Of a stretch of 64,000 nucleotides of DNA, positions 24,869-38,300 are shown in pieces. How positions within the stretch are numbered: the first letter of the stretch is position 1; every line of letters starts with the position of its first letter. The position numbers and the translations under genes are program-made. The DNA comes from Sipunculus nudus. Lineage: Eukaryota > Annelida > Sipuncula > Golfingiida > Sipunculidae. Location of the stretch: positions 55,030,079-55,094,078 of the forward strand of contig CM049309.1 in the NCBI GenBank assembly GCA_026874595.1, written 5' to 3'. The notes beneath the pieces are model-generated. The model ran no database searches, had not been told where the DNA came from, and worked only from the letters and a program-made list of their open reading frames with translations.

Positions 24869-26274
24869 GGTGACAAAAAAAAGTCTACGCTATGCAGCAA
24901 TGGATCACCACAGATCATAGGAGCATTCAGATACATTCCCTGAGCGCAATCTACGGTGCCCCCTGTGTGTGCATAGCAGAACTATCATTTGGGCTGCATT
25001 AAATTACTGTTTAGCAGATGGATGCTGCTGACGTGTGTTTAGTCCTGTTACATTGACTGAAATCATGTGTACTAAAACGTGAAGAATGGCATGTAATCTA
25101 GAAGGATAATTTATGAATGTTTAAAGAGGGGCGATTCATACATGGATATTGACGGGGTGGTCGTTTTCTTGAATTGAGATAAGGATGTGTGTATGGAGGC
25201 AATAGAGGGTCATGGTATTATCATAATTACCACCGCAGTCGCACAGACAGACCAGCAAAACCTGTCCATATATAATGTTGTCTGTGCATTTAATAATACT
25301 TAAAATAGAGATCAGCCATGCTGCCCTCTGGAGGCGGGTCATTTAACTAATGTTCATGTATTTGTGAAGTTGGCCAAGTTCACACAGCTGTACATAGAGA
25401 CATACATCCGATTTCTCATTTGTTCCCGACATTAAAACGTCTTGGACGTCCCTGTTAACTGTTTCCGATTTGGCTACAATTTCAAGAATTTACAATTTTG
25501 AGAATTTACAATTTCTCAAAAGCTGTTAACTAATGATACACCTTTTCATAGCCAAGGCTACAATTCAAATATTTAGACAGGTCATCATTTTCAATTTTGT
25601 TTTGACACCAGTGAGGAAGTTAACTGTTCAAACAGAATTATGAAGGAGAATGTACACATTTTCATGGACTCGTTTCTATTATAATGAAGAAGCCTGTGAG
25701 TCTGGTAAAATGGTATAAATATTTAATAATTTGATAAGAATAATCATTATAAATACACCCCAAACTTAAGTATGAACCAGAACCATTCATGGTTTGTTAA
25801 TGTCTACACCTTGGGCAAATGTATTTTATGATGCACAATTAGGTCAAACTAATTACAACAACTAATTCAAAATCTATATTTTATTAAATAAAAGTGTATA
25901 AAAAGCGGAATGACATACATGTATTTACAGAATGATGAGGATCACATTTTTAAATGAGTTTGAAAAAATATTCACAGCCCAATACTCTAATGCTGAAATA
26001 CCTTTGACCCTTTGTTACCCTGTCATGGTAAGACTAAGGGGTGGATAAAAGCAACCATGTGTTGTGCCCTTATGATTTAAGAAATATCAGTTCAGTGATG
26101 GACTATTCACAGTAAAATCTAGCTGATTCAATCTATGGTTGAGAAATATGAACTTCAGCAAGTAAACTACCAGAATTTAAGACTTAAATTCAATATATGT
26201 AACACAGCAACAACAAAAGAGAGAACAAACATGTAGCCGATGAGAACTAGAACACTTGTGACAGGTGGAGTTAG
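24869..26274. repeat. 1.4-kb tandem duplication, copy 2 (proximal to PIGW)
   Basis: The copy contiguous with the intact PIGW terminal exon (26167-26381), hence probably the original. It includes the last 108 coding bases and about 1.3 kb of 3' flank. A 68-residue frame on the minus strand (25136-25342; same in copy 1 at 23718-23924) is identical in both copies, which reflects recent duplication and not demonstrated constraint. Confidence 0.93.
25880..25885 (-). promoter_or_regulatory. Candidate PIGW polyadenylation signal
   Basis: AATAAA on the minus strand, about 280 bases beyond the PIGW stop codon. The duplication repeats it at 24462-24467, so two tandem signals exist downstream of the gene. 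The hexamer is common in AT-rich DNA, so confidence is limited. Confidence 0.4.
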
Positions 26275-26381
26275 CAAAGTATTCATGGAAAAATTCACAG
26301 CTCCGGTCAGCAAGTTAGCCAACAGAAAGTAAAAAAGTCCATTTCTGTTAACTGCTTCCAGCAAGCAAAATCCTTTTGGAC
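26167..26381 (-). CDS. PIGW: PIGW coding exon 7 (terminal)
   Basis: Residues 417-486 and TAG. It begins [20 protein letters not shown], then [16 protein letters not shown], and ends with LKFW, close to the vertebrate QFW end. Acceptor TTTCAG|G. Its last 108 bases lie in the tandem duplication and recur at 24755-24862. Confidence 0.95.
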
Positions 26382-29300
26382 CTGAAAAAGTAGAAGTAAA
26401 CAAGTGATACATAAGATTTATATACCTATTAAATATAGTTTCTATTATTATTGCCTTGCTGCAGTGGAAATGCTTGGAACAGAAATATGATTTTGCCCTA
26501 GAAAAAAGGTCTAACACATGATTAAATAGTGGTAAACAGTGTCGAAGAATGGTCTTATTTTAGCAGCTGTCTGTAGACAAGTAAAAGTTTATTACAGTTT
26601 GGTCTTATTTGAGCAGATGAAATGCAGGACTACAGTGGAACCTGTCTGAAATACAACCTGTCTAATAAGACCACCTGAGAATTAAAACCAGTTTTAGCTA
26701 GTTTCACATGTGGTCTTATTACACAGGTTTCACTCTATTTATATACATATTTATTTCTTTTTTTTTATTTATTTCTTATTTATCTTAACATTTTTATGGC
26801 ACTTCCATATTTTGGTTCTAAGATTTTATTTCTGTAAGATCTAAATTTTGTTTTTGTGTATAGATCTAAAATTTTCTTCAAGCTTTCAACTTATCCTACG
26901 AGTCATGTTAAGCATCACTGGATCTAACAGAAGCAAATGAAAAATTCAAAATTTGCAATGACACATTGGGTTCTCTGTGTGGTTGCAGTAACTCACCTTC
27001 CCTCTGACCTAAGACCACAGCCTGGAAGAGTGTCCATATCAGATCTACTGCTAGAAATCCAACAAGTTTAGCCACTGTGAATCCAAGCTGAAAGAATAGA
27101 AACATACAGGAGGAAACTGGCTATTGTGATTCAAGGGCTAATCACAATATTGATGAAAGAAAGTGCCTTTTATACAGCCTGGCACATGATGACATCTAGT
27201 GAGTGAAGGGTAAACTAAAATTCCATGTTATTTTAACCCATATCCAATCCCCTTTTTGGTTTTGAACATTAAGCAGGAATGTGGGACATCAGTCCCATAT
27301 GATGCCCCTTAACTAGAAGTAAAATAATTTTAAATTACATATACAGCAACAAAGTGCCTCCTCTTAAACTGTGACCAAACAGGTCATCCATTGTCTAGTT
27401 ATCACAAAGGCCAAACAAAATTTATTATGTGTTTCTCAGGCACTTTTTCCGAAAAATGATGCCGGCAGGTGGCATTTTTTTTTTTTTTTACCATGAAAAA
27501 AGCATAAACTATCATTATTTCTCATGCACTGGCATAGAAATGACAACCAATGGTTAAAATATGAGATATAAACTATTTATAGGTCAAATAAATCAAATGT
27601 TTGAAAGGATCTTTGAAAGATGCGACATTTTCATTTCTTTTACATGTAATATTAACATGCAAATCAGATTATATAGGAATATGGGTGTCAAAATCTTGCT
27701 GTGAACCTCTGAACAAGAGGATCACGCTAAAGTTAATGACACTGAAATGCATGATGGTCATGCATTGTCAATACAGGATCTGATATTGTTTCATAAAGAA
27801 ATACAACAGAAATTTCTTTACGTCTTACATAATATTTGTTGCTTTTCTAATTTGAATTTTAATTGTAAAAGAAGTATATGGAAGTTTGTTTAACTAGTGG
27901 CCCATGAGCCATGACGCTCAGCTGAATTCAAGGAATGTTGAACAATGACCAAAATGACAGCAAGAATGCAAAAAAATCATGAATTTTGTGAAGAATCCGA
28001 AGGAATGGATTTCAGTGGGCTTTTGGACAGATGACCACTTCATTTGAAGGTCTCATAAATAGAAACTAGAATATAAGCAGAAGCTAACAAAAGCCCTCAG
28101 CCAAAAGAACAGTGTTTATAGGTGGTAACAATTAAAAGTATGAAATATTTGTACTAACATGGATGTATATCTGTACATGTCTAAGTTATATAAATTTAAA
28201 CTGGAGAAGTATGTAGTGCATTTGCAAGTATGACTAATCACATGCAGAACTTGGAGATCATCAAGGCATATAATTATACCATGTTTCATAACAATCCACT
28301 CATTGGTTCCTGAGAAATGAGCTCCTAAGTTTTTTCTATTCTTAGCTATGTGACCTTGAAAAGTATGTCACAGTCACCCATCTTTGAACTTGACCAAGAT
28401 TTTGTTGATCTGCATCAGTACTGAAGAAATGAAGTTCTTGTGTTGAATACCTATGGAGATATCCCATTCACAAGCTTGTCCAAAGTTGAAAAATCCATTA
28501 AAATTCATCATATTCAGAAATTGTAGGTGGCACCCCCAAACTTGTGCAGCAGGTACAGACCATCAGTCCCAATAATCATAGTAAGTTTTGTAAAAATCCA
28601 CGCAATGGGTCCTGAGATTTGAGCTCCTAAGTTTTTTTCTATTCTGAGCTCTGTGACCTTAAAAAGTAGGTCATGGTCCCCCATCTTCAAACTTGACTGA
28701 GATTGTGTTAATATGCAGCAGCATTGAAGAAATGAAGTTCCTGTGTTGAATACCTCACAAGGCCAAAACTGAAAAAATCCAATAAAAATTCATTAAGAAT
28801 CAGAAATTGTAGGTGGCACCCCCAAACTTGTGTAGCAGGTACAGACCATAAGTCCCAATAATCATTGTAAGTTTTGTGAAAATCCACCTAATGGTTCCTG
28901 AGAAATGACCTCCTAAGTTTATTTTTATTCTAAGCTATTCTAAGCTCTGTGACCTTGTAAAATAGGTCAAGGTCACCAATCTTCTTACTTGACCAAGATT
29001 TTGTGGTGAATACCTTTAGGGATATCCTGCTCACAAGGCAAAAACTGAAAAATCTGATAAAAATTCATTAAAAATCAGAAATTGTAGTTGATGGCCCCAA
29101 ACTTGTGCAGCAGGAACAGACCATCAGTCCCAATAATCATAGTAGGATTTGAGAAAATCCACCAAATGGTTCCTGAAAATGGGACAAGGGACCTATCGGT
29201 CATGGCATTCATCTGAAACTGATTCTGAGAATATTTGTATAAAATCCTAGTGGTTGTTGTTGACTGTGCACTTTTATGGACTCTTGAAAGATGCAGGAGC

Positions 29301-32300
29301 CTCTCATGATCACAAACATGTATTTGTATTCAGTTTCAGTATTTCAAATAAATGGCTATAATAAGCATGTAAATATATCCTCTTGGAACATACAAAACCC
29401 TGCAAATTATAGAATAATGAAGAATAATAATACACATTTAATCTATTAACTTAAATAAAATGTTGTAAAAAAAATTTAAAATTTTCCATTTTCAAATGGG
29501 CATAAACTAAATTTGATAAGCAACTACAAACAAGCCAATTAGGTATACACTGCATCTGCACTGTGTAATATATGAAACTTGTAGCCTGAAATTATTTAAT
29601 GATTCAATAAGAAAAAAAAGTAACTATTTTAGCATAGCCTTTTTTTGCATTAGTAGTTTTTACCATTTTCAATTTTGTTTTAATTTACAAATTTAATATA
29701 TTTGCATTAAAAAAATCTGAAAATATAAGTTAATTCAGAATTGTAAGTTGCATCATTATTTACCCTTAGTTTGGCTCATATGAAGTCAAATTATGCATAC
29801 ATATATTATTATATTTTAAATCACAAAATATTAAAACTTAATTTAAAAGATGTTTTAAAGAAAATATCACTTAAACAAGTGGCCCATGGGCCATAACACT
29901 CAGTTAAATTCAAGGAGCCTTGAACAATGGGTAAAATGACTCCCAGAGTGCTCAAAATCATGCATTTTGTAAATATAGGTTACAGCGACCCAATTCTACA
30001 TCCAGCTGCTACCACTTGTGCCCATCTGACTAATAGTGTATTAAAATAATGTTCTTTCACACAGCTGTCAGAAATTAGGGCACAGTGACATTATTTCAGG
30101 TTTCCAAGGAGATATTTTATGGACCTCTCTGAATCTCATGTATGAGGATTTTAGGCCAAATGAATACAATTTGTGCTCCATCTGACTCACTGAGTGCTTA
30201 AAATGATGTTTTCTCCCCTTATATGCAAAATATAGGTCATCATGACCTAATTTCATGTTTCCAGGGAGATTTGTCAAGCACCTCCCTAGATGTAAAGTTA
30301 GAAATTTCTAAGTCTAAAGATTAGTTTGTGCCCTTTTAACAGCCAGACCACTTCATTTTAAGGTCTCAAAAAGAGAGAGAAAAAATGTGTAAAAATTAGA
30401 AAAAAATATGGATGGCACCACCAGTCTGCAGGAACTGATGAAACACTCTATGATCAATATGCACGCAAAAAAATCATGGCAATCAATGCAATAGTTATTC
30501 AGATATTGGAGCTTTTTTATCATATTTTTAATTATTCGGGGGGGGGGGGGGGTACTTATGAGCCTACTGTATGGAGCATATGGATCACAGGGACCTAATT
30601 TCAGGTTTCCAAGGAGATTTTTCATGGACCTCCATGGATGTACTGTTTGAATTTTCTAGCTCTAACAGTTACGATTTGTGCCCTGACGGACAGCCAGACA
30701 AACGACGGCCAAAGGTTGATCACTATAGCTCAGATGACTTACAGTCAGATGAGCTAAAAAACATAATGCCACAAAATGGCACCTTCAAGATTATTCTTTG
30801 AATCATTATTCAAAAAAAGTTTTGAACATTGGAATTTTCAGTACATGATTAATTTTACTGACTAAATAAAGATTCAGTAAATTTGGTTAAAAATCTCCCT
30901 TTTCTGACAAATTTATTATTTTTTTTGGTATGATCCTGATACAATTAACATTTTTTATATGCTGGAAACTTTTTTTACAGGCTGCTGTATAAAGTATGTC
31001 ACATAGACCTGATTGCTATGACAACTGATCAAACCTGCCTGACCTTCCCAATAATAGTAACAGACAGTAAAACTGAGGATACATAATGATCACTGTATCA
31101 CATTTAACCTATAAATCTGTAAAAAGCTTCTCATTGCAACCTGAATGTAGTGATCAGTGACAGTTGCTTCACAAAATTACACTGAAATCACCATCTATAA
31201 TCATTTTTAAGGGTTTTTTTCCCCCAAGTTAGCTGAGTAGTTTCTATTCGAATCATCCAAAAATACCTCAAGTTAAATAAAAATTTATTATTGTAAGAAC
31301 CGAGGTACAGACAGCATTAAGTACAGAATGGATTCATTGAACATAGAACTGTTCTTGCAAAATCACCAAAATTTAAGAGCTTTAAGGTTTGGCTTAGATT
31401 TATCCAGAATTTGTCAATTATTTAAGATTAGTATTAAATTATTAATTAGCTAAGCCTGATCCAGAGAACAAATTCAGAGCATTAATGATTAATGTTGTAA
31501 ACTTACCATCCACACCACAAATGTGAGGTTAGCGAGTCTTCGTGAGGTGTCTTCTATTGTGATGACACAGACCTGGTGCAGCATCCACAAGAAGATATCT
31601 ACAACCAGGAGCACGCACCACGCCCTCACCCAGTCACCAGCAGTCTGTCTGAAGGGAGAACACCAGGAACATGATGAGGATTGAGAAATACATGGACCTA
31701 ACTATATGAAACAAAGCAGCCATGGGAGGGAGGAACATCAGAAACACACAGTTGTAATTCAGAAATAAAAAATGTTGTGATAATAAAAGACAAAAATCAT
31801 TCTTCAACATATGCTGTGCATCCCAAAAGGGAACATGGTGTGGAATGAGAGTACATGATAATAAGTGGCAGCAGATAGCTGACCTTCAAACCATAATACC
31901 AGTAGTAAGAAACAAGATGAGTCTGTCTCAGTCTTGTATATCTTGCATATATCAGGTTGTTAAAATGATAGGTGTCTCAGTCAGTGAAATAACCTGATGT
32001 TTTCTTTTCATGTCTGTGAATCCATGATAAAATAGATGTATATTATCTCTTGATTTAATTTCCTATATTTGTCTCTTCTCTTGTGGGGATAATTGTTTAT
32101 TGTTAAGGAAAAAGTGTCCAACATCTTAAACAAATGTAGCCAACAAAAAACATACTAAATATCTAATTTACAGCAAAATAAAATTATTAATCTGCTCACA
32201 ATGTGCCTTATACTTGCTGGAAAAACATTAACTTGCAGGAAAAAGTTGCACACTGTGCTAAACTTTGTTTAAATTGTGCTACTCTCTGAGATTACAGAGA

Positions 32301-35300
32301 CACCATTTGGATTAAGTACAGGCAAGTTTAACAATTTTTTAAATAAGATAAAAGTTCGTCACACATCCTCTGTTTACAGAAAAAAAACAATCAATAAATA
32401 AATTTCAAAAGAATAATATTTTGTGTATGATAAAAAGACCCTGACCTTGGCTGCAGGAGGTATTGTCCAAGCTGAACTCCTGCCAGAAACAGAGAGAGGT
32501 ACCCCAGGCAGGAGCATATCCCTTCTCTGTTAGCATTGAACCAGCCATCCCTGGAATCTCCACCATCTGTACCGTGGAGAATAACATCAACCAGCCCGTG
32601 CCTTGTCAGCAGCCACTGATAACCAACTCCAGTTGCTATAGACAACAGCAGACTGTACCGTCCATCCACAATACTGAACACAATGCTTGACAAAACCTGA
32701 AATTTAGACAGATATTCATTCAGGTACTAATTATGTATGTTAATATAATTTTTTTTATAAAAAAAGTTTCTATACAAAAAGAAGTCACAGCACCCCTTTA
32801 AATGTCTGATTAAATGTAAAGCCAATATACCCTATTTTTATAGTGAGCATTATATGGGTTATATAAAAAAGACAGTTATATGATGAACAGATGAACAAGT
32901 GACCAACTGGTCACAGAGCTCAGCTGAGGGGCTCATCCTGTGATACTTTTCAAATATAGGATATCTATATATGAGGAAAAGAAACAAAATGAGGAGTGTA
33001 GATATTGCACCATCTATGAGCAAATTGAACATTTTCAAGGAGATTCCATCCCAAACTATCAGGATGTCAGGTTAGACTTCCAAGGACTTATGGATACCAT
33101 TTGTACTTTTCTAATGACTAATTTGTGTGTCAGCTGGCTGTATGGCTGAATGAAAGATGGTGGACAAACACTCATCTTATCTATAACTGAAAGCTAGGTG
33201 AGCTAAAAACCTTTCAGTTGATGGAAACATAAAGCATATTTATGTATACATTTTCTTACTTCACTATTAAAACTCCTTTGTATCAGTAATTTTAACCTGT
33301 TTATAGATCCTCTCTCACTTTAAATGCCTTATCAGTAATCTGAAAAGAGACCAGATCGAGCATATATGTTGGACAACATACACAAGAGACAACAAAAGCT
33401 CTCTTAAATTCAGCTGACTGATAGTCACATAAAAGTACCATTGGCACTTACAAAAGAATCCTGCTGAATGATGGATTTGCAGGTACATTAATTTGTACTA
33501 ACATACAATACATTGTTTTATACATACCCTAACCACAGCCAGTGTGAAGAAAAAGTTCCAGTGAACCCCATACTCTGACACATGTTCCTGGTAGTCAGTG
33601 GACTTAACTGCAAGAAGTCGAGCAGCCCCCAAAGCCAAGAGTGGCCAGGTGGAAACTACTGACTTGCAGATTGATAGAAGTGTACCCTGCAGTGACCTGT
33701 GAAAAATATTGTATTTTGTGAAGGTTTAATGGGAATGAGTGAGATATAGAACATTTTATAATTCCAGTGATATACTATATAAACAGCAAAAACCATTAAT
33801 ATTATTTCATATATGCACAAGTTTAACCAAATTTTATTAATATTTAATGTTCAAGGACATTTCAAGGCTCTTAAAGATACAACTTTGGATTAGCAAGATA
33901 TTTTCAAATTGCCCCTTTACCAGCCTATATGATGCCATTTTTCACAAGGTTAAGCATGGCTTACTTCTCATAGTAACAGTCAGCCATTAGAATGAAATTC
34001 AAGGTCATTTAAAATTTTCACAATCAGCCAAATTCAAGAACTGGTACTTTTAAAGGAATTTTAGCATGTAGGCACCCTGATATCTTACATTAATCTTTCT
34101 CAGCAAGACAAGTAGAGTCTCAAGTAGAAGTAGGAATATAATGAAATCAGTCTGAACAGTCTGAGGAAAAGTATAAGGTAAACACTGATCATGTCTGGTG
34201 GTTTGTATATCCATTGTCACTATGTCTGTTATTTACATGTTAAGAATTGCCAAGATGTATTTCATTGTTTTCTGGAGATCTCGGACCTTTTACATCTCGG
34301 CCCACACAAAGTTGGACCACTTAGTACAATCTCGGACCACCCCATCGACGATCTCAGACCACATTCCGTACCATCTCGGACCACTATATCGGACCCGTTC
34401 AGACCTTGTTCAGACTCATGATGTCGTTGTCAAATGTGTATGTTCCATCTTCAAACGATGTTAAAGCTAATTATTAAACCATTATTACTCCACACATAAC
34501 TGTTGCCTCTCTCTCTTTATCATTCTATCCATCATTAATCATTCGCTACATATCGTCTTTATACTAATTTATAAATAATTCTAAAGTGTGTGCATTTGAT
34601 CATGTATACGAGTGTGCGTGATAAAGAATAAAAGAGAGACAGAATGAATGTAAGATTTAATGAATGAAAGAATAAATGAAAGGTTGAATGAGAGAAAGAT
34701 TGAATGAATGAATGAATGAATGAATGAAAGAAAGAATGAACGAAAAAAAGATTTAATGAAAGAAAGATTGAATGAATGAATGAATGAATTAATGAATCAA
34801 TGAAAGAATGGATGATAGACAGACAAAATAAATGAGGGATTGAACGAAGGAAGGAAAGAATGAATGAAAGAAAGATTAATGAAAAAAATGAAAGAAAGAT
34901 TGAAGGAATGAAGGAAGGAAAGAATGAATGATAGACAGATTGAATGAAAGAAAGAGTGAATGATAGACAAAATGAATGAAAGTTTGAATGAGACTAAATG
35001 AATGAATGAATGAAAGAAAGAATGAATGAAAAAAATTTTAATGAACGAAGGATTGAATGAATAAATGAAAGAAATATTGAATGATAGACAGACAAAATAA
35101 ATAAAAGATTGAATGAAGGAAGGAAAGAATGAATGAAAATAAGAAAGGTTGAATGATAGACAGTTTGGATGAAAAAAAAATTGAATGAAAGATAGTCAAA
35201 ATGAACTAGAATACGGGTAGTCGACAAGCGACTATGTGTATCCGCCTAAATCAGAGTGGAACGGGTGAAGTGAGGCATGGATTGAGTGGCAAGGGAAAAT

Positions 35301-38300
35301 TAAGTGCTGCATATTAGCATGGATGTCTGCAGCCAAATTGTGTATGTAGGTTGCCCCCCATACCACAAAATCCAGAAAGCCGTCCAAGTTGTATACATAT
35401 GAAAAATTTAAGGCAGATAAGTCAAACCACTACATGTATATGAGTGATTTTAGCCCGTGGCAGACAAACAGATGGACGCTGAGCAAAAATGGTTGCAGGT
35501 GACGCCACCAGTTTTGCGTATGATAAAGAGCTTTGTGAGAACTATACACATGCAAAACTTTGGTCCAATCGGTCAAACAGTTCCCAAGATATGAGCTTGG
35601 ATGTCTGCTGCATAAACTAGAATGCAGGTGGCGCCACCTGTCATAAAATCAAGAGAGCTGTCGGGGATGTATAAACCTGCAAAATTTTAGGCAGATATGT
35701 CAAACCACTGCCGAGATATGAGTGATTTTATCCAATGGCAGACAAACAGACAGGAGCTGTGCAAAAATGGCTGCAGGTGGCGCCACCAGTTTTGCGTATG
35801 ATGAAGAGCTATGTGAGATCTATACACATGCAAAATTTTGGCCTAATCGGTCAAACGGTTCCTGAGATATGAGCTTGGATGTTTGCAGTGTAAACATGAA
35901 TGTAGGTGGCGCCACCTGTCATAAAATCAGAAAAGCTATCCAGGATGTTTAGGCATGCCGAATTTCAGGTGAATTTGTCTAGTCACTGCAGAGATATGAG
36001 TGATTTTAACCCAAGGCAGACAAACAGATGGACACTGTGCAAACATGGTTGCAGATGGCGCCACCATTTTTTGTGTATGTTATAAAGCTCTCCAAGGGCT
36101 ACATTTGTGCAAAAAAATTTTCCTGATCGGTCAAACGGTTCCCGAGATATGAGCTTGGATGTCTGCAGCGTAAATGTGAATGTAGGTGGCTCCACCTGTC
36201 ATAAAATCAGAAAAGCTATCCAGGATGTGTATGCATGCCGAATTTCAGGTGAATTAGTCAAGTCACTGCAGAGATATGAGTGATTTTAACCCAAGGCAGA
36301 CGAACAGATGGACACTGTGCAAACATGGTTGCAGGTGGTGCCACCATTTTTTGTGTATGTTATAAAGCTCTCCAAGGGCTACATATGTGCAAAAAAATTT
36401 TCCTGATCAGTCAAATGGTTCCCGAGATATGAGCTTGGATGTCTGCAGTGTAAACATGAATGTAGGTGGCGCCACCTGTCATAAAATCAGAAAAGCTATC
36501 CAGGATGTTTACGCATGCCGAATTTCAGGTGAATTAGTCTAGTCACTGCAGAGATATGAGTGATTTAAACCCAAGGCAGACGAACAGATGGACACTGTGC
36601 AAACATGGTTGCAGGTGGCGCCACCATTTTTTGTGTATGTTATAAAGCTCTCCAAGGGCTACATTTGTGTAAAAAAATTTTCCTGATCGGTCAAACGGTT
36701 CCTGAGATGTGTGGGTTTATGTGTGGAAACAGACACACAAACGGACGCAGAGCGCAGAGGAAAGGTCAGAGGTCAAAACAAAATCGGGGCGCAGCAGTTC
36801 ACATGTGACCCGAACAAAATCCCGGGTTTCGTAAAAATTCCACCCAGCGGTTACGGAGGAGTTCTCCGGACACCTACGTGGCGGCGGCGGCGGCGGCGGC
36901 GTGCAGCTGAAAACATAGTATCCGCAAAACTCTGTTTTGGCGGATACAATGAAAGATTGAATGAGAGAAAGACTGAATTTCGTTTTTATATTGTATATAT
37001 ACGAAATTCTAATAATCTTTTTCAGCTCTTTGAGTTTAAACATGGTGTCAATTCCCACTTTTGAATTTCTGTTTTATGTATATATCTAAACTACAACTGT
37101 TTTCACTCTTTAATATTATCTAGTACAGTAGTTTAATAGTAGATATGTAACAGCGAAACACCAGTTCTGATTCTTTGATTCACACATGCTCACTTGTTCA
37201 TTTTCGGTTTATGTAGTTTTATCACAAATTTCACATTTCAGTTTTCATACCTCTTTTAATATTGTTTATATTAAATAAATTCTAATAAACTTTGTCATTT
37301 CCCTTTGAGTTTGAATATGGTGTCATGCGTTTCACACAAACTATTATAAATTAAGTGTAAGTGTGTGCTTGTGTGTGTCAAATGTTTTCTGAGTGGATAT
37401 ACATACTGAGCTATGTCGTAGGCCTAACTTTGTCCAAATGGAATTTTTAATATCTGAATCGCGCGCAGATGAAATAATATTGTGTATTATAAACATAACA
37501 TTGGTTATTTCATAACAGTTTAGGCGGCTAGGACATGTATGTTACTTTGGTCCGAGGTCGTAGTTGCCCGATTGCAAAGTGGTCCGAGATCGTTGGCCCA
37601 GTGGTCCGAGATCGTAATGGTCCGATCTGAAGTGGTTCAACTTTGTGTGGTCGGAGATCCCCAGGTACCATTTCATTTGTATCATTCTATACACAATAAA
37701 ACTGCATAATACTGGTGAATATTATTCAAAACTTGGGGAGGAGGTCCAAATAGGTAATGAAGGGCTGTTTTTGATAACACTTGACCTATTTCTGGTGTCC
37801 TTGCCTCTGGCCTCGGGGCAGACAATGGCATTAGAGAGAATGAAGGAGCCGACACCCACATCCATCAAGCCAGTCCCGTAGGTCTCTGCTTTACAAAACC
37901 TCCTGGGATATACAGCAAAGTCCACAGCAAGAATACCCAGACAGGACGCCATGTTGACATAGGCTCGGTAATGAGTGATGAAGGGTCGCTTGCCTCCCAT
38001 AGGTATGCTGAAGAAATCCTCCTGGACAGACGGTGTTTGTCTAGTTTGTGTCTGGTCCAGCATTAGCTGCTGACCCACCATAGCAAGCCCCAGGCTGGTC
38101 AAGAAGACTGCCAGGAGAACTGCTGTGGTCTGATCAGCCAGCACAGTAAAGCAGAAGACATTGGTCAGAATCAGCAGGAAAAAGTCCAAGACAAACTTCA
38201 CACTGAAACAGCAGAAAAAAAAATATTCAAATTTAGATAAACAGTAATTCAAAATCAATTAAGCACTTTTAAAAGACAAAGTCCTGATTAAATAACAAAA

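Larger units (their letters stand above)
34273..37663. mobile_element. Composite TIR element in PIGW intron 2
   Basis: Left end: ggagatctcggacc then cacacaaagttggaccactt, with several ATCTCGGACCA subrepeats to about 34405. Right end, reverse-complemented: TGGGGATCTCCGACCACACA then AAGTTGAACCACTT, with the same ATCTCGGACCA subrepeats from about 37545. These are long imperfect inverted ends about 3.4 kb apart. Inside is a GAATGAAAG-type microsatellite into which a GGTGGCGCCACC element (35207-36949) has inserted. No transposase is visible. Confidence 0.7.

Noticed and set aside
23718-25342. Two identical 68-residue frames, suggesting a conserved duplicated gene
   Set aside because: The identity is explained by the young tandem duplication, since non-coding parts are equally similar. 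No domain or splice context.
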